NCBI RefSeq assembly: GCF_014199525.1
Contig: NZ_JACHNU010000008.1
Location: 62,001 to 126,000, forward strand
Reading direction: 5' to 3'
From: Conexibacter arvalis
GTDB lineage: Bacteria; Actinomycetota; Thermoleophilia; Solirubrobacterales; Solirubrobacteraceae
DNA length: 64,000 bases
Within the stretch, counting starts at the first letter, position 1, and every line of letters begins with the position of its first letter. A program made the translations under genes and the position numbers. Under the pieces are notes generated by a model. That model searched no databases and was not told where the DNA came from. It worked only from the letters and a program-made list of their open reading frames with translations. Of the stretch, positions 1 to 8,847 are shown piece by piece.

Positions 1-53
1 GCCCGACCGCGCCGCCGACCGGCGGCTCGGCGCGCGCCGCGACGAGCCGTCCT

Positions 54-70
54 CCCGGTCATCGACCGGG
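54..70. other. Short perfect hairpin upstream of acyP
   Basis: CCCGGTC and GACCGGG pair perfectly around a three-base ATC loop, ending 12 bases before the acylphosphatase start. A second inverted repeat, GCCGCC with GGCGGC, lies at 11-26. They may be terminators of a gene to the left of the window. No coding sequence is visible in 1-82. Confidence 0.4.
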
Positions 71-82
71 AAGACTGCCGGC

Positions 83-361
83 ATGAGTCGAGAGGTCATC
101 AGACGGCGCGTCCGCGTCCACGGACTGGTCCAGGGCGTCTTCTTCCGCGCCTCGACGCACGACGCGGCGCGGGAGGCCGGCGTCGCCGGCTGGGTCCGCA
201 ACCACCCCGACGGGTCGGTCGAGGCGGTCTTCGAAGGGGACGCCGAGCCGGTCGAGCGGATGGTCGCGTGGGTCGGCGAGGGTCCGCCCCACGCTGCCGT
301 CGAGCGGGTCGAGGTGCTCGAGGAGGAGCCGGAGGGGCTGCGCGGCTTCGAGGTCCGCTGA
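83..361 (+). CDS. acyP: Acylphosphatase
   Basis: A 92-residue cytosolic acylphosphatase, the usual size for the family, which hydrolyses carboxyl-phosphate bonds such as acetyl phosphate or 1,3-bisphosphoglycerate. The phosphate-binding loop VHGLVQGVFFR carries the catalytic Arg22, and the catalytic Asn is Asn40 in GWVRNHPDGSVEA. The ferredoxin-like fold runs to the C-terminal GLRGFEVR. The start is preceded at 71-76 by AAGACT, a -10-like hexamer six bases before ATG with no Shine-Dalgarno sequence, so a leaderless transcript is possible. It converges on the next gene across a hairpin. The physiological substrate cannot be read from sequence. Confidence 0.95.
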   Translation: MSREVIRRRVRVHGLVQGVFFRASTHDAAREAGVAGWVRNHPDGSVEAVFEGDAEPVERMVAWVGEGPPHAAVERVEVLEEEPEGLRGFEVR

Positions 362-382
362 GCGCGAGCGAGCGGGTGGCGC

Positions 383-404
383 GGCGGCGAGCGGCGTCGC
401 CGCC
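383..404. terminator. Bidirectional terminator-like hairpin between convergent genes
   Basis: GGCGGCGA and TCGCCGCC form a perfect 8-bp stem with a 6-base loop in the 48-base gap between the convergent acyP and sepIVA-like genes. It lacks a T-run, as most hairpins in this window do. Confidence 0.45.
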
Positions 405-409
405 CGCGC

Positions 410-874
410 CTAGCCGACCTCGGCCGGCTCGTCCTTGCCCTGCAGGCGCTCGCGCCCGCGCTGGACGGCCGCGATGAACTTCGAGAGGTTGACCTCGAGC
501 GTGTTGAGGATCTCGTCGGCGTAGTCCTCGGCGCCGAGCCGGATCTCGCGCTCGCGGGCGCGGGCGTCCTCGATGATGTCCTCGGCGCCGCGCTCGGCCT
601 GCTTGGTGACCTCCTCCTCGGAGATCAGGCGCTCCTGGCGCTCGCGCGCCTCTCTCAGGATCCGCTCCGCCTCCCGCTTGGCCTCGGCGAGCATCTCCTG
701 ACGCTCCTTGACGATCCAGCGGGCCTGCTTGATCTCCTCGGGGATCGTGGCGCGCATCTGATCGAGGAGGTCGTAGATCTCCTCCTTGTCCACGCGGACC
801 TGATCGGTCAGCGGGACCGGCTTCGCGTTGTGGACGAGATCGTCCAGCTTGTCGATCAGGACCAGGACATCCAT
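410..874 (-). CDS. SepIVA/DivIVA-like coiled-coil protein
   Basis: A 154-residue, highly charged, almost entirely helical protein with no membrane segment. The N-terminal MDVLVLIDKLDDLVHNAKPV is the conserved lead of the actinobacterial family often misnamed ATP synthase subunit B-like. The Mycobacterium member SepIVA (Rv2927c) is a DivIVA-domain septation factor. The central half (about residues 50-125) is a Glu/Arg-rich coiled coil. It is the last gene of the recG-rsmD-coaD series, 16 bases after coaD, with a plausible ribosome binding site AGAGG before ATG. A role in the cell envelope or septum is inferred from family resemblance; the molecular function is unproven. Confidence 0.75.
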   Translation of the reverse strand: MDVLVLIDKLDDLVHNAKPVPLTDQVRVDKEEIYDLLDQMRATIPEEIKQARWIVKERQEMLAEAKREAERILREARERQERLISEEEVTKQAERGAEDIIEDARAREREIRLGAEDYADEILNTLEVNLSKFIAAVQRGRERLQGKDEPAEVG

Positions 875-890
875 CAGAACCTCTGTTTCG

Positions 891-1388
891 TCAACGGCCG
901 ATTTCTTCCTTCAAGCGCGTTGCCACATAGTCGGGAACCAGATCTGTGATGTTCCCGCCGAACGTCGCGAGCTCCTTGACGCCGCTGGAACTCAAGAAAC
1001 TGTACTGCGACGAGGCCATCAGATACACGGACTCGATGTCGGGCGCCTGGCGGCGGTTGAGCTGGTGCATCTCCAGCTCGTACTCGAAGTCCGAGATCGC
1101 GCGCAGACCCTTCACGATCGCCGTCGCGCCAAGCTCTCTGGCGAAGTCGACGAGCAGGTTGGAGAACGCCTCGGCGCGCACGTTCCCGAGATGCTCGGTC
1201 GCACGTGAGATGAAACTGATCCGCTCGTCGGTCGTGAAGAGCGTCTTGCCCTTGCGGATCGGCAGGTTGACGACGCCGACGACGACCTCGTCGAAGATCC
1301 TCGACGCGCGCGATATGACGTCGAGGTGCCCGTTCGTGACGGGGTCGTAGGAGCCCGGGCAGACGGCGATGCGGTTATTCGAGTTCAT
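891..1388 (-). CDS. coaD: Phosphopantetheine adenylyltransferase
   Basis: A 165-residue enzyme catalysing the fourth step of coenzyme A synthesis: 4'-phosphopantetheine plus ATP to dephospho-CoA. It shows the nucleotidyltransferase T-x-G-H motif (Thr18-Asn-Gly-His21 in GSYDPVTNGH), the substrate loop KGLRAISDFEYELEMHQLNR, and the C-terminal SSSGVKE motif equivalent to ISSTxVRE. The length is typical. The start lies inside the end of rsmD (14-base overlap), so the two are probably co-translated, as in many bacteria where rsmD and coaD are adjacent. Confidence 0.97.
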   Translation of the reverse strand: MNSNNRIAVCPGSYDPVTNGHLDVISRASRIFDEVVVGVVNLPIRKGKTLFTTDERISFISRATEHLGNVRAEAFSNLLVDFARELGATAIVKGLRAISDFEYELEMHQLNRRQAPDIESVYLMASSQYSFLSSSGVKELATFGGNITDLVPDYVATRLKEEIGR

Positions 1389-1917
1389 GGATGCGAATGA
1401 GTGTGTCGCCGTAACGGCGTTCGTCGGTCAAGGGCAGGTCGAGCACGAGCGGCGAACGACGGTCGCTCTCGCACACGATCCTGCCGTCCGCGGCGGTCAG
1501 CTCCGCGAGCGCCGGCGAGAGCTCGCGTCCCAGCCCGGGCGCGAGGCGGTATGGAGGGTCGAGAAGCACGAGATCGTATTCACGCCGGGCCGCCCGTGCC
1601 GCACGGGCGAATGCAAGCGCGTCCTGGCGCCGCAGCGCGTACGCCTCCCGCGGGACCCGCAGCGCCGCCAGGTTGGCCTCGATCGCCCGCGCCGCCGGCG
1701 CCGCCCGCTCGACGAAGGTGACGTGGCCGGCGCCGCGCGACAGCGCCTCCAGGCCCAGCGCGCCGGTGCCGGCGAAGAGGTCGAGCACGCGCTCGCCGTC
1801 GAGCGGGCCGAGGATCGAGAAGAGCGCCTCGCGCACGCGGTCGCTGGTGGGCCGCGTCGCCTCGCCGCTCGGCGCGACCAGGCGGCGACCGCCGTAGAGG
1901 CCCGCGACGATCCGCAT
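1375..1917 (-). CDS. rsmD: 16S rRNA (guanine966-N2)-methyltransferase RsmD
   Basis: A 180-residue SAM-dependent methyltransferase that modifies G966 of 16S rRNA during 30S assembly. Diagnostic motifs are RPTSDRVREALFSIL near the N-terminus, the SAM-binding DLFAGTGALGLEALSRGA and the catalytic LDPPY (the NPPY-type motif of amino-methyltransferases). The start at MRIVAG is chosen because it matches the family N-terminus and lies two bases after the recG stop (TGA-CG-ATG). A longer open frame upstream only shadows recG. It overlaps coaD at its 3' end. Confidence 0.95.
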   Translation of the reverse strand: MRIVAGLYGGRRLVAPSGEATRPTSDRVREALFSILGPLDGERVLDLFAGTGALGLEALSRGAGHVTFVERAAPAARAIEANLAALRVPREAYALRRQDALAFARAARAARREYDLVLLDPPYRLAPGLGRELSPALAELTAADGRIVCESDRRSPLVLDLPLTDERRYGDTLIRIHELE

Positions 1918-1919
1918 CG

Positions 1920-4043
1920 TCAGGCCGCGATGGGGGCCATCGCGTCGGGGCCGAAGACGCGCGCGAGCGCGTCGCGCAGCAGCGCGTGCTCTGGCGCCTC
2001 CAGCTCGGGATCGGCCGCCAGCAGCGCCTCCGCGCGGGCGTGAGCCCGCTCCAACAGGTCGGCGTCGTCGGGGAGGATCGCGATCCGGTAGGCGGCCTCG
2101 CCGTGCTGGCGGACCCCGACGATCTCCCCCTCGCGCCGCAGCTCGAGGTCGATCCGCGCCAGCTCGAAGCCGTCGGAGTGGGCGGCGAGCGCCTTCAGCC
2201 GCGCCGAGTCGCTCGGCCCGAACAGCAGGCAGAGCGACTTGTGGGCGCCGCGGCCGATCCGCCCGCGCAGCTGGTGCAGCTGGGAGATCCCGTAGCGCTC
2301 GGCGTCCTCGACCAGCATCACGGTCGCGTTGGGGACGTCGATGCCGACCTCGATCACGGAGGTGGCGACCAGCACGTCGGCCTCTCCGGCGGCGAAGGAG
2401 GCCATCGCCTCCTGCTTCTCCCTCGGCTTCATCTGGCCGTGCATCAGCACGACGCGGAACTCCCTGAACTCGGTCGCCTTCAGCCGCTCGTACTCCTCGG
2501 TCGCGGCGCGCGCCTGCAGCGCCTCCGACTCGCCGACGAGCGGGCAGACGACGAACGCCTGGCGGCCGTCGCGCAGCTCCTCGCGGATCCGCTCGTAGGC
2601 CCGCTCGCGCGCCCGCTCGCCGCTGGCGACGAAGGTCTCGATCGGCTGCCGGCCGCGCGGCAGCTCGCGCAGCGCCGTGTGGTCGAGGTCGCCGTGCTCG
2701 ACGAGCGCGAGCGTGCGCGGGATCGGCGTCGCGGTCATGTGCAGCACGTGCGGCTCGAGCCCGTCCGGGGCCTTCGCGTCGAGCGCCGCCCGCTGGCGGA
2801 CGCCGAAGCGGTGCTGCTCGTCGACGACGACGGCCCCGAGGCGGGCGAAGACGACCGCGTCCTCGATCAGCGCATGGGTCCCGACGACGAGCGACAGCTC
2901 GCCGCTGGCCAGCTTGCCGAGCACGTCTCTGCGGCGGGCGGCCGGCGTCGAGCCGGTCAGCAGCGCGATCTGGAGCGTCTCGGAGGCGGTCAGCGCCTGG
3001 ATCGTCGCGAAATGCTGCTCGGCGAGCGTCTCGGTCGGCGCCATCATCGCGCCCTGCCAGCCCTGCTCGACGGCGCGCAGCAGCGTGAACAGCGCGACGA
3101 CCGTCTTGCCGGAGCCGACCTCGCCCATCAGCAGCCGCTGCATCGGGTGGTCGCGGCCGAGATCGGCGTCGATCGCCTCCATCGCGGCCGCCTGATCGCC
3201 GGTCGGCGCGAACGGCAGCCCCGCCTCCAGCCAGCGCGCGGTCAGCTCGCGCGGGCCGTCGAGCCGCGGGGCGCTGGAGGAGGCCTCGCGCCGCGCGCGG
3301 CGGCGCAGCAGGCCGAGCTGGAGCAGCAGCAGCTCGTCGTAGGCGAGCCGGCGGCGGCCGTCGACCGGATCGCGCGGCGCGGTCGGGAAGTGGACGCCGG
3401 TCAACGCCGAGCGCACGTCCGGCAGGCCGTCCTCGACGCGCACGCGCGCCGGCAGCGGCTCGGGCACGTCGTCGATCGCGTCGCGGTGCTCCTGCGCGAG
3501 CGCGAGCAGCTGCACCGAGCTGATCCCCTCGCTGGCCGGATACTGCGCGACCTGCTCGACGCCGGCGACCTGCTGCGTCGTCGGGGCGTGTGCGGAGACT
3601 CTGAAGTTGCGCTGGCCGAGGCGGCCGGTCAGCATCAGCCGCGTCCCCGGTCTGTAGCGCTCGACCAGCCACGGCTGGTTGAAGAAGACGACCTTCAGCG
3701 GGCCGGTCTGGTCGGCGACGACCGCCTCGACGATCGGCCGCATTCCGCGGCGGCGGACCGGCCGCGACGTGATCGAGCGGACCTCGACGAGGATCGTCGC
3801 GGTCTCCTCGTACTCGAGGCCGGCGACGGTGCGCGCCTCGCCGCGGGCGCGCGGCAGGTGGGCGAGCAGATCGCCGACGTCGTGGAGGCCGAGCGTCTCC
3901 AGCGCTCTCGCCGCTCTCGGACCGGGCGCGTCGAGCGGCTCGCGCAAGCGCGAGGGGCGTGGCAGGCGGACCGGCGCGGCGCGCAGCTGCGCGCCGTCGA
4001 GGGGCTCGGTGCTCCCGAACTGAGACGGCTGGAAGGACGACAT
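1920..4043 (-). CDS. recG: ATP-dependent DNA helicase RecG
   Basis: A 707-residue replication-fork-reversal helicase. Order of parts: an N-terminal wedge/OB-fold region (about 1-220), then helicase core motifs including Walker A GEVGSGKT, the DEQH box in VVVDEQHRFGVRQR, TATPIPRT, and the C-terminal QLRGRIGRG motif VI, followed by the TRG region. The start MSSFQPSQ gives the usual RecG length; the open frame continues upstream without family similarity. It is followed by rsmD with a two-base gap, and its divergent neighbour is a small secreted protein. Confidence 0.96.
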   Translation of the reverse strand: MSSFQPSQFGSTEPLDGAQLRAAPVRLPRPSRLREPLDAPGPRAARALETLGLHDVGDLLAHLPRARGEARTVAGLEYEETATILVEVRSITSRPVRRRGMRPIVEAVVADQTGPLKVVFFNQPWLVERYRPGTRLMLTGRLGQRNFRVSAHAPTTQQVAGVEQVAQYPASEGISSVQLLALAQEHRDAIDDVPEPLPARVRVEDGLPDVRSALTGVHFPTAPRDPVDGRRRLAYDELLLLQLGLLRRRARREASSSAPRLDGPRELTARWLEAGLPFAPTGDQAAAMEAIDADLGRDHPMQRLLMGEVGSGKTVVALFTLLRAVEQGWQGAMMAPTETLAEQHFATIQALTASETLQIALLTGSTPAARRRDVLGKLASGELSLVVGTHALIEDAVVFARLGAVVVDEQHRFGVRQRAALDAKAPDGLEPHVLHMTATPIPRTLALVEHGDLDHTALRELPRGRQPIETFVASGERARERAYERIREELRDGRQAFVVCPLVGESEALQARAATEEYERLKATEFREFRVVLMHGQMKPREKQEAMASFAAGEADVLVATSVIEVGIDVPNATVMLVEDAERYGISQLHQLRGRIGRGAHKSLCLLFGPSDSARLKALAAHSDGFELARIDLELRREGEIVGVRQHGEAAYRIAILPDDADLLERAHARAEALLAADPELEAPEHALLRDALARVFGPDAMAPIAA

Positions 4044-4122
4044 GGCGGCTCGGACACTATGGCGTGCCGGCCGGTCGGCCGGCGGCCCGGGCGGCCCGCG
4101 GACGGCCCGCGGGCGGGGCCGC

Positions 4123-4128
4123 CATACT
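4123..4128 (+). promoter_or_regulatory. Candidate -10 element of a leaderless transcript
   Basis: CATACT lies six bases (GCGGCG) before the ATG of the secreted protein gene and there is no Shine-Dalgarno sequence. Transcription starting about seven bases downstream would begin at or next to the ATG. Confidence 0.4.
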
Positions 4129-4134
4129 GCGGCG

Positions 4135-4506
4135 ATGCTGCGTCTCGCCATCGCCGCCCTGCTCGCCGCCCTGGCGCCCGCCGCCGTCGCCGCGCCGTCG
4201 CAGGCGGCCCGCGCTCCGGTCCGCGTCGCGACCGAAACCGAGACGCACGAGCTGGCGATCGCGATCAAGCAGCCGCGCTGGAGCTGCTTCTCGGGCCGGA
4301 TCGCCCGCGACGGGCGCTGGGCCTCGCTCCGGCGCCTCCCCCATGCCGGCTGTCCCGGCCTGCCCTACGCGATCGCGATCCGCGCCGACGCGAGGCTCGG
4401 CTGGAAGGAGGCGCGCCGCTTCGCCACGCGCCGCGGCGCGTGCGCGTCGAGACGACCGCGGATGAGCGCGCCGCTGAAGCGCGGGCTGTACGGCTGCCCG
4501 CGCTGA
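4135..4506 (+). CDS. Small secreted hypothetical protein with four cysteines
   Basis: A 123-residue protein of unknown function. The first 25 residues (MLRLAIAALLAALAPAAVAA) are a classical Sec signal peptide with AxA cleavage sites. The mature part is basic and contains four cysteines, in the contexts SCFSG, AGCPG, GACAS and the C-terminal YGCPR, which could form two disulfides outside the cell. The ATG at 4135 is preferred over one at 4042 because only the later start places the signal peptide at the N-terminus. It sits divergent from recG and converges on fakA with a one-base gap. No recognisable family. Confidence 0.65.
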   Translation: MLRLAIAALLAALAPAAVAAPSQAARAPVRVATETETHELAIAIKQPRWSCFSGRIARDGRWASLRRLPHAGCPGLPYAIAIRADARLGWKEARRFATRRGACASRRPRMSAPLKRGLYGCPR

Positions 4507-4507
4507 G

Positions 4508-6187
4508 CTACTCGGCCGACAGCAGCCACCAGTAGCTGGGCTGGCCGCCCGGGCTCAGCTCCAGCTCGACCCCGTCGCCGGCGAGCGCGGCGACCGCGGG
4601 GTCGTCGAGCGGCGCCTCGGCGCCGCGCAGGCAGGTGATCAGCTCGGCCTCCGGGGCGAGCGCGTCGAGCACCGCGCGCAGCGTCGCGGCCGGATCGCCC
4701 CACGCGACGATCTGCTCGGAGACGAACCCGACGGCCTCGCCGACCTTGAAGCGCCCGGCGGCGTCGTCGCGGGCGGCCGGCGCGACCGCGCCGGTGCGGA
4801 CGTGCGCGAGCGCCCGCTCCATCGCCGCGGCGTTGGCGGCGGCGTCACGGGCGGGGTCGAGCGCGACGGCCGCGGCGAGCCCGCCCTGCTGGGTGCGCGA
4901 GCGGACGACGACGACCTGCTTCTCCGACAGCTCGGCCGCTCTCTCCGCCGCCATGAAGACGTTGGAGCTGTTCGGCAGCACGACGACCTGCTCGGCGGCG
5001 ACGGCGTGGATGCCGGCCAGCAGGTCGTAGGTCGACGGGTTGAGCGTCGCGCCGCCGTCGAGCACGTGGACGCCAAGGCTCTCGTAGAGCTGCCTCAGCC
5101 CGTCGCCGGAGACCACCGCCAGCACCCCGCAGGTCGCGTTCGGCGCCGGCGCCGGCTGCTGGCCGTCGCCGTTGGCGGCGGCCGCGGCGGCGAGCCGCCC
5201 GGCCCGCTCCTCGACCTGCGCGTGCATGTCGGCGACGTCGAGGTGCGAGATCGCGCCGGCGTCGGCGAAGACGGCGGTGGCGGCGTCGGGGTCGTCGGTG
5301 TGGACGTGGACCTTGAGCGTCGCCGCGTCGCCGACGACGAGGACCGAGTCGCCGAGCTCCTCCAGCGCCCGCACGAAGCGGCGCGCGTCGAGCCCCGTGC
5401 CGGTGACGGCGAAGTTCGTGCAGTAGCGGTAGGTCGACGACTCGTGCTGCGGGCGCGTGACGCGGGCGGCGCGACGATGGGCCAGCTCCGGCGGCTCGCT
5501 GCCGCGCAGCGCCGCGACGACGCCGGCGAAGAGGACGGTGAGGCCGTAGCCGCCGGCGTCGACGACGCCGGCCTCGCGCAGCACCGGGAGCAGGTCGGGG
5601 CCCCGTTCGACCGACTGCTGGCCGGCCTCCAGCGCCCGCTCCAGCACGTCGGCGATCAGCGCGTCCTGGTGGTCGGCGGAGGCGTCGGGGTCGAGCCGCG
5701 TCTCCGGCATGTGCGCCAGCTCGGTCGCGATCCGGTGGGCCATCTCGCGCACGACGGTGAGGATCGTGCCCTCGGCCGGCTCGCGCACCGAGCCGTACGC
5801 CTGCTCGGCGGCGCGCGCCATCGCGGCGCCGATCAGGACCGGGTCGACCAGCTCGCCGGGGCGGCTGGCCAGCTCCTCGGCTGCGCCGCGGATCAGCTGG
5901 GAGAGGATGACGCCGCTGTTGCCGCGCGCGCCGAGCAGGGCGGCGCGTGCGACCGAAGCGACGATCTCGTCGCGTCCGATCTCATCTATCGTGCGGTTCT
6001 CGGCCGCCTCGGCGAGACGGTCGATCTCCTGCACCACGGCGCGCAGCGTGAGCGCCATGTTGTCGCCGGTGTCGCCGTCCGCTACGGGGAAGACGTTGAG
6101 GTCATTGACCTCGTCTCGCCGCGACTCGAGCTGGGCGAGCGCGGCCTCGACGACGGCGCGAAAGCGAAGGAGGCTTGGATCGGACAC
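4508..6187 (-). CDS. fakA: DhaL-domain fatty acid kinase-like protein (FakA/YloV)
   Basis: A 559-residue protein. The N-terminal DhaL kinase domain (about 1-200) contains NVFPVADGDTGDNM, whose aspartates bind the Mg-ATP, and GARGNSGVILSQ. A middle domain and a C-terminal DegV-like region follow, as in YloV/FakA. In Staphylococcus, FakA phosphorylates fatty acids carried by FakB (DegV) proteins; whether that holds here is inference. Its place between rpmB and recG is the same as in Bacillus and many other bacteria. It starts 26 bases downstream of rpmB, likely in the same transcript. Confidence 0.88.
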   Translation of the reverse strand: MSDPSLLRFRAVVEAALAQLESRRDEVNDLNVFPVADGDTGDNMALTLRAVVQEIDRLAEAAENRTIDEIGRDEIVASVARAALLGARGNSGVILSQLIRGAAEELASRPGELVDPVLIGAAMARAAEQAYGSVREPAEGTILTVVREMAHRIATELAHMPETRLDPDASADHQDALIADVLERALEAGQQSVERGPDLLPVLREAGVVDAGGYGLTVLFAGVVAALRGSEPPELAHRRAARVTRPQHESSTYRYCTNFAVTGTGLDARRFVRALEELGDSVLVVGDAATLKVHVHTDDPDAATAVFADAGAISHLDVADMHAQVEERAGRLAAAAAANGDGQQPAPAPNATCGVLAVVSGDGLRQLYESLGVHVLDGGATLNPSTYDLLAGIHAVAAEQVVVLPNSSNVFMAAERAAELSEKQVVVVRSRTQQGGLAAAVALDPARDAAANAAAMERALAHVRTGAVAPAARDDAAGRFKVGEAVGFVSEQIVAWGDPAATLRAVLDALAPEAELITCLRGAEAPLDDPAVAALAGDGVELELSPGGQPSYWWLLSAE

Positions 6188-6213
6188 GACGTGGGGGTCG
6201 GCTCGGCCGACCC

Positions 6214-6402
6214 CTACGCCTTGACGACCTTGCCGGCCTTCAGGCAGCGCGTGCAGACGTAGACGCGCCGAGCGGTGCCGTCATCGTTGATGCGGATCCG
6301 CTGGAGATTCGGGTCGAAGCGCCGCTTGGTGGCCACTCTCGAGTGGCTTCGGCTGTTGCCGAAGGCGGGACCCTTGTTGCAGACATGACAGGTACGGGGC
6401 AT
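6214..6402 (-). CDS. rpmB: 50S ribosomal protein L28, zinc-binding form
   Basis: A 62-residue ribosomal protein L28. Cys5, Cys8, Cys50 and Cys53 (TCHVC near the start, VCTRC near the end) make the four-cysteine zinc ribbon of the C+ form of the protein. The basic centre SRSHSRVATKRRFDPNLQR binds 23S rRNA. The start is fixed by the family N-terminus MPRTC. A TATACT hexamer ten bases upstream probably is its promoter. It leads the rpmB-fakA-recG-rsmD-coaD-sepIVA-like series. Genomes with C+ copies sometimes carry a C- paralogue under Zur; none is in this window. Confidence 0.97.
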   Translation of the reverse strand: MPRTCHVCNKGPAFGNSRSHSRVATKRRFDPNLQRIRINDDGTARRVYVCTRCLKAGKVVKA

Positions 6403-6412
6403 GGGTTCGGGC

Positions 6413-6418
6413 AGTATA
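6413..6418 (-). promoter_or_regulatory. Candidate rpmB -10 element
   Basis: Read on the minus strand, TATACT is a near-consensus -10 hexamer ending ten bases before the rpmB ATG, implying a 5' leader of only a few bases. No clear -35 is visible. Confidence 0.5.
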
Positions 6419-6440
6419 GGTGGTAGACGGACGGGATGAG

Positions 6441-6466
6441 GCGCCGGCCCGAGGGCGGGCCGGCGC
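6441..6466 (-). terminator. Terminator hairpin of the riboflavin operon
   Basis: GCGCCGGCCC and GGGCCGGCGC form a perfect 10-bp stem with a 6-base loop, 21 bases after the ribH stop codon. The sequence after it on the minus strand is moderately pyrimidine-rich (CATCCCGTCCGTCTACC). Confidence 0.65.
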
Positions 6467-6487
6467 GATCGTTCGGAGGCGGGTGCG

Positions 6488-6961
6488 TCAGGCCGGCGCG
6501 AAACCGGTGCTTCGGCGCTGCTGTCTGACCGACTCGCGGACCTGCAGCGAGGCGAGCACCGCCTCGGCGGCGTGGGCGCCGCTGTCGCGCTTGGCGCCGC
6601 CGCCGACGCGCGCCTGCGCCTGCTCCATCGTGTCGACGGTGAGGACGCCGAAGCCGACCGGGACGCCGGTCGCGAGCTGGACCTGCTGGATCCCGCGCGC
6701 GCACTCGCCGCAGACGTAGTCGTAGTGGTCGGTCTCGCCGCGGATGACGGCGCCGAGCGCGACGATCGCGTCGTAGCGGCCCGACTCGGCCGCGTACTTC
6801 GCCGCCAGCGGCAGCTCGAAGGCGCCCGGCACATCGTAGACGTCGACCGTCTCGGCGCCGTGCTCCTCCAGCGTAGCGCGCGCGCCGGCGACGAGCTTCT
6901 CGGCGAGCTCCTCGTAGAAGCGCCCGACGACGAGCGCGAACCTCTTCTTCTCAGCGCCCAT
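6488..6961 (-). CDS. ribH: 6,7-dimethyl-8-ribityllumazine synthase
   Basis: A 157-residue lumazine synthase that condenses the ribityl-pyrimidine with dihydroxybutanone phosphate in the penultimate riboflavin step. Seen: the N-terminal [12 protein letters not shown], the substrate loop [10 protein letters not shown] and the signature [14 protein letters not shown] carrying the catalytic His. The size is typical of the shell-forming protein. Its start overlaps the end of ribBA by 11 bases, so it is the last gene of a coupled ribD-ribE-ribBA-ribH operon. The C-terminus ends in a variable basic tail. Confidence 0.97.
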   Translation of the reverse strand: MGAEKKRFALVVGRFYEELAEKLVAGARATLEEHGAETVDVYDVPGAFELPLAAKYAAESGRYDAIVALGAVIRGETDHYDYVCGECARGIQQVQLATGVPVGFGVLTVDTMEQAQARVGGGAKRDSGAHAAEAVLASLQVRESVRQQRRSTGFAPA

Positions 6962-8252
6962 CGGCGGACTCTCCCTTGTGGTGGTCGTGCTCGCGCTCCT
7001 CGAGGATCATCTCCTCGTCGAGCGGCATCCCCTGGTGGTGGAGGATGTGGCCCATGCGGTCGCGCTTGGCGCGCAGGTAGGCCTCGTTGTGCGGGTTGGG
7101 GGTCGGGATGATCGGCACCTGGTCGGTGACCGACAGCCCGTAGCCCTCCATCCCGATGATCTTCTTCGGGTTGTTGGTCAGGATCCGCATGCTCGTGAGG
7201 CCGAGGTCCTGGAGGATCTGCGCGCCGATGCCGTAGTCGCGCAGGTCGGCCGGGAGGCCGAGCTTGAGGTTGGCGTCGACGGTGTCGAAGCCCTCCTCCT
7301 GCAGCTTGTACGCCTTCAGCTTGTTGAGCAGGCCGATGCCGCGCCCCTCCTGCGCCAGGTAGAGCAGGACCCCCTGGCCGGCCTCCTCGATCATCGCGAG
7401 CGCCGACTCGAGCTGCTCGCCGCAGTCGCAGCGCAGCGAGTGGAAGACGTCGCCGGTGAGGCATTCGGAGTGGACGCGCACGAGCACGTCCTCCTTGCCC
7501 TGCACCTCGCCCTTGACCATCGCGACGTGGTGCTTGTCGTCGACGAGCGAGCGGTAGCCGATCACGTCGAAGTCGCCGAAGGCGGTCGGCAGTCTCGTGC
7601 CGACGACGCGCTCGACGAGCTTGTCGTGCTTGCGCCGATAGGCGACGAGGTCGGCGACGGTGACCATCTTCAGCCCGTGCTTGGCGCAGTACGGGATCAG
7701 GTCGCTGACGCGGGCCATCGTGCCGTCGTCGTTCATGATCTCGCAGATCACGCCGGAGGGGTTGAGGCCGGCGAGGCGGGCCAGGTCGACCGCCGCCTCG
7801 GTCTGGCCGATCCGCTCCAGGACGCCGCCCTCCTTCGCCTTCAGCGGGAAGACGTGGCCGGGCTGGACGAGGTCGCGCGGGCTCGCCTTCGGATCGATCG
7901 CGACCTGGATCGTGTGGGCGCGGTCGGCTGCCGAGATGCCGGTCGTGACGCCTTCGCGCGCCTCGATCGAGACGGTGAAGGCGGTCTCGAACGACGACTC
8001 GTTCTTCTGCGCCATCAAGTCGAGGCCCATCTCCTCGCAGCGCTCGCCGGTCATGGCGAGGCAGATCAGGCCGCGGCCCTCCTTCGCCATGAAGTTGATC
8101 GCCTCGGGCGTGACGAACTGGGCGGCCATCGTCAGGTCGCCCTCGTTCTCGCGGTCCTCGTCGTCGCAGACGACGACCATCTTGCCCTGGCGGATGTCCT
8201 CTATCGCCTCCTCGATGGTGGCGAAGGGGGCTCTCACGTCGGATTGGCTCAT
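6951..8252 (-). CDS. ribBA: Bifunctional DHBP synthase / GTP cyclohydrolase II
   Basis: A 433-residue fusion that makes both riboflavin precursors. The N-terminal half (about 1-210) is 3,4-dihydroxy-2-butanone 4-phosphate synthase, with the acidic metal-binding [11 protein letters not shown] and the substrate HAH-equivalent region. The C-terminal half is GTP cyclohydrolase II, with the three zinc cysteines in [19 protein letters not shown] and the [10 protein letters not shown] loop. Both active sites look intact. The start forms an ATGA overlap with ribE. A His/Asp-rich tail ([10 protein letters not shown]) at the extreme C-terminus is unusual. Confidence 0.97.
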   Translation of the reverse strand: MSQSDVRAPFATIEEAIEDIRQGKMVVVCDDEDRENEGDLTMAAQFVTPEAINFMAKEGRGLICLAMTGERCEEMGLDLMAQKNESSFETAFTVSIEAREGVTTGISAADRAHTIQVAIDPKASPRDLVQPGHVFPLKAKEGGVLERIGQTEAAVDLARLAGLNPSGVICEIMNDDGTMARVSDLIPYCAKHGLKMVTVADLVAYRRKHDKLVERVVGTRLPTAFGDFDVIGYRSLVDDKHHVAMVKGEVQGKEDVLVRVHSECLTGDVFHSLRCDCGEQLESALAMIEEAGQGVLLYLAQEGRGIGLLNKLKAYKLQEEGFDTVDANLKLGLPADLRDYGIGAQILQDLGLTSMRILTNNPKKIIGMEGYGLSVTDQVPIIPTPNPHNEAYLRAKRDRMGHILHHQGMPLDEEMILEEREHDHHKGESADGR

Positions 8253-8839
8253 CGATGCGCTCCCACGAGCTTCTCGACGTACTTCGCGAGCACGTCGACT
8301 TCGAGGTTGACCGGCTTGCCGACCTCGGCGGCGCCGAGGATCGTCCGCTCCAGCGTCTCGGGGATCAGCGAGACGCTGAGCGAGTCGTCGTCGACCGCCG
8401 AGACGGTGAGGCTGACGCCGTCGATCGCGATCGAGCCCTTCTCGACGACGTAGCGCAGCAGCTCCGCCGGGGCGGCGATCGTGACGACGCGGGAGAAGCC
8501 GTCCTGCGCGATCTCCGAGATCGTCCCGACGCCGTCGACGTGTCCCTGCATGATGTGGCCGCCGAGGCGGTCGCCGGCGCGCATCGCCAGCTCGAGGTTG
8601 ACCGCGCTGCCCGGACCGACGTCGGCGAGCGAGGAGCGCCGCAGCGTCTCGTTGATCGCGTCGGCCGAGAAGGCGCCGGCCGAAGGGTCGACCGCCGTCA
8701 GGCAGACGCCGTTGACCGCGATCGAGTCGCCCGGGGCGAGCTCCGCCGCGAGGTCGGTCTCGATCCGCAGCCGCGCCCCGTCGGCCGTCGGCTCGACCGC
8801 CGCGACCGTGCCGAGCCCCTGCACGAGTCCCGTGAACAT
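8249..8839 (-). CDS. ribE: Riboflavin synthase alpha subunit
   Basis: A 196-residue enzyme with two repeated lumazine-binding domains (about 1-95 and 96-190), which dismutates two dimethylribityllumazine molecules to riboflavin. The invariant N-terminus MFTGLV fixes the start. The repeat signatures VNGVCLT and IDGVSLTV and the [11 protein letters not shown] junction are present. Spacing is eight bases after ribD and a four-base ATGA overlap with ribBA. No FMN riboswitch precedes the operon, so regulation must differ from the RFN-controlled Bacillus operon. Confidence 0.97.
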   Translation of the reverse strand: MFTGLVQGLGTVAAVEPTADGARLRIETDLAAELAPGDSIAVNGVCLTAVDPSAGAFSADAINETLRRSSLADVGPGSAVNLELAMRAGDRLGGHIMQGHVDGVGTISEIAQDGFSRVVTIAAPAELLRYVVEKGSIAIDGVSLTVSAVDDDSLSVSLIPETLERTILGAAEVGKPVNLEVDVLAKYVEKLVGAHR

Positions 8840-8847
8840 CGCCCTTC

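Noticed and set aside
1986-4535. An 849-codon open frame on the plus strand opposite recG
   Set aside because: It is the antisense shadow of recG in GC-rich DNA: composition is Arg/Ala/Gly-rich, with no family motif. The same applies to many other long antisense frames in the window, such as 9166-12900 and 15621-18515.
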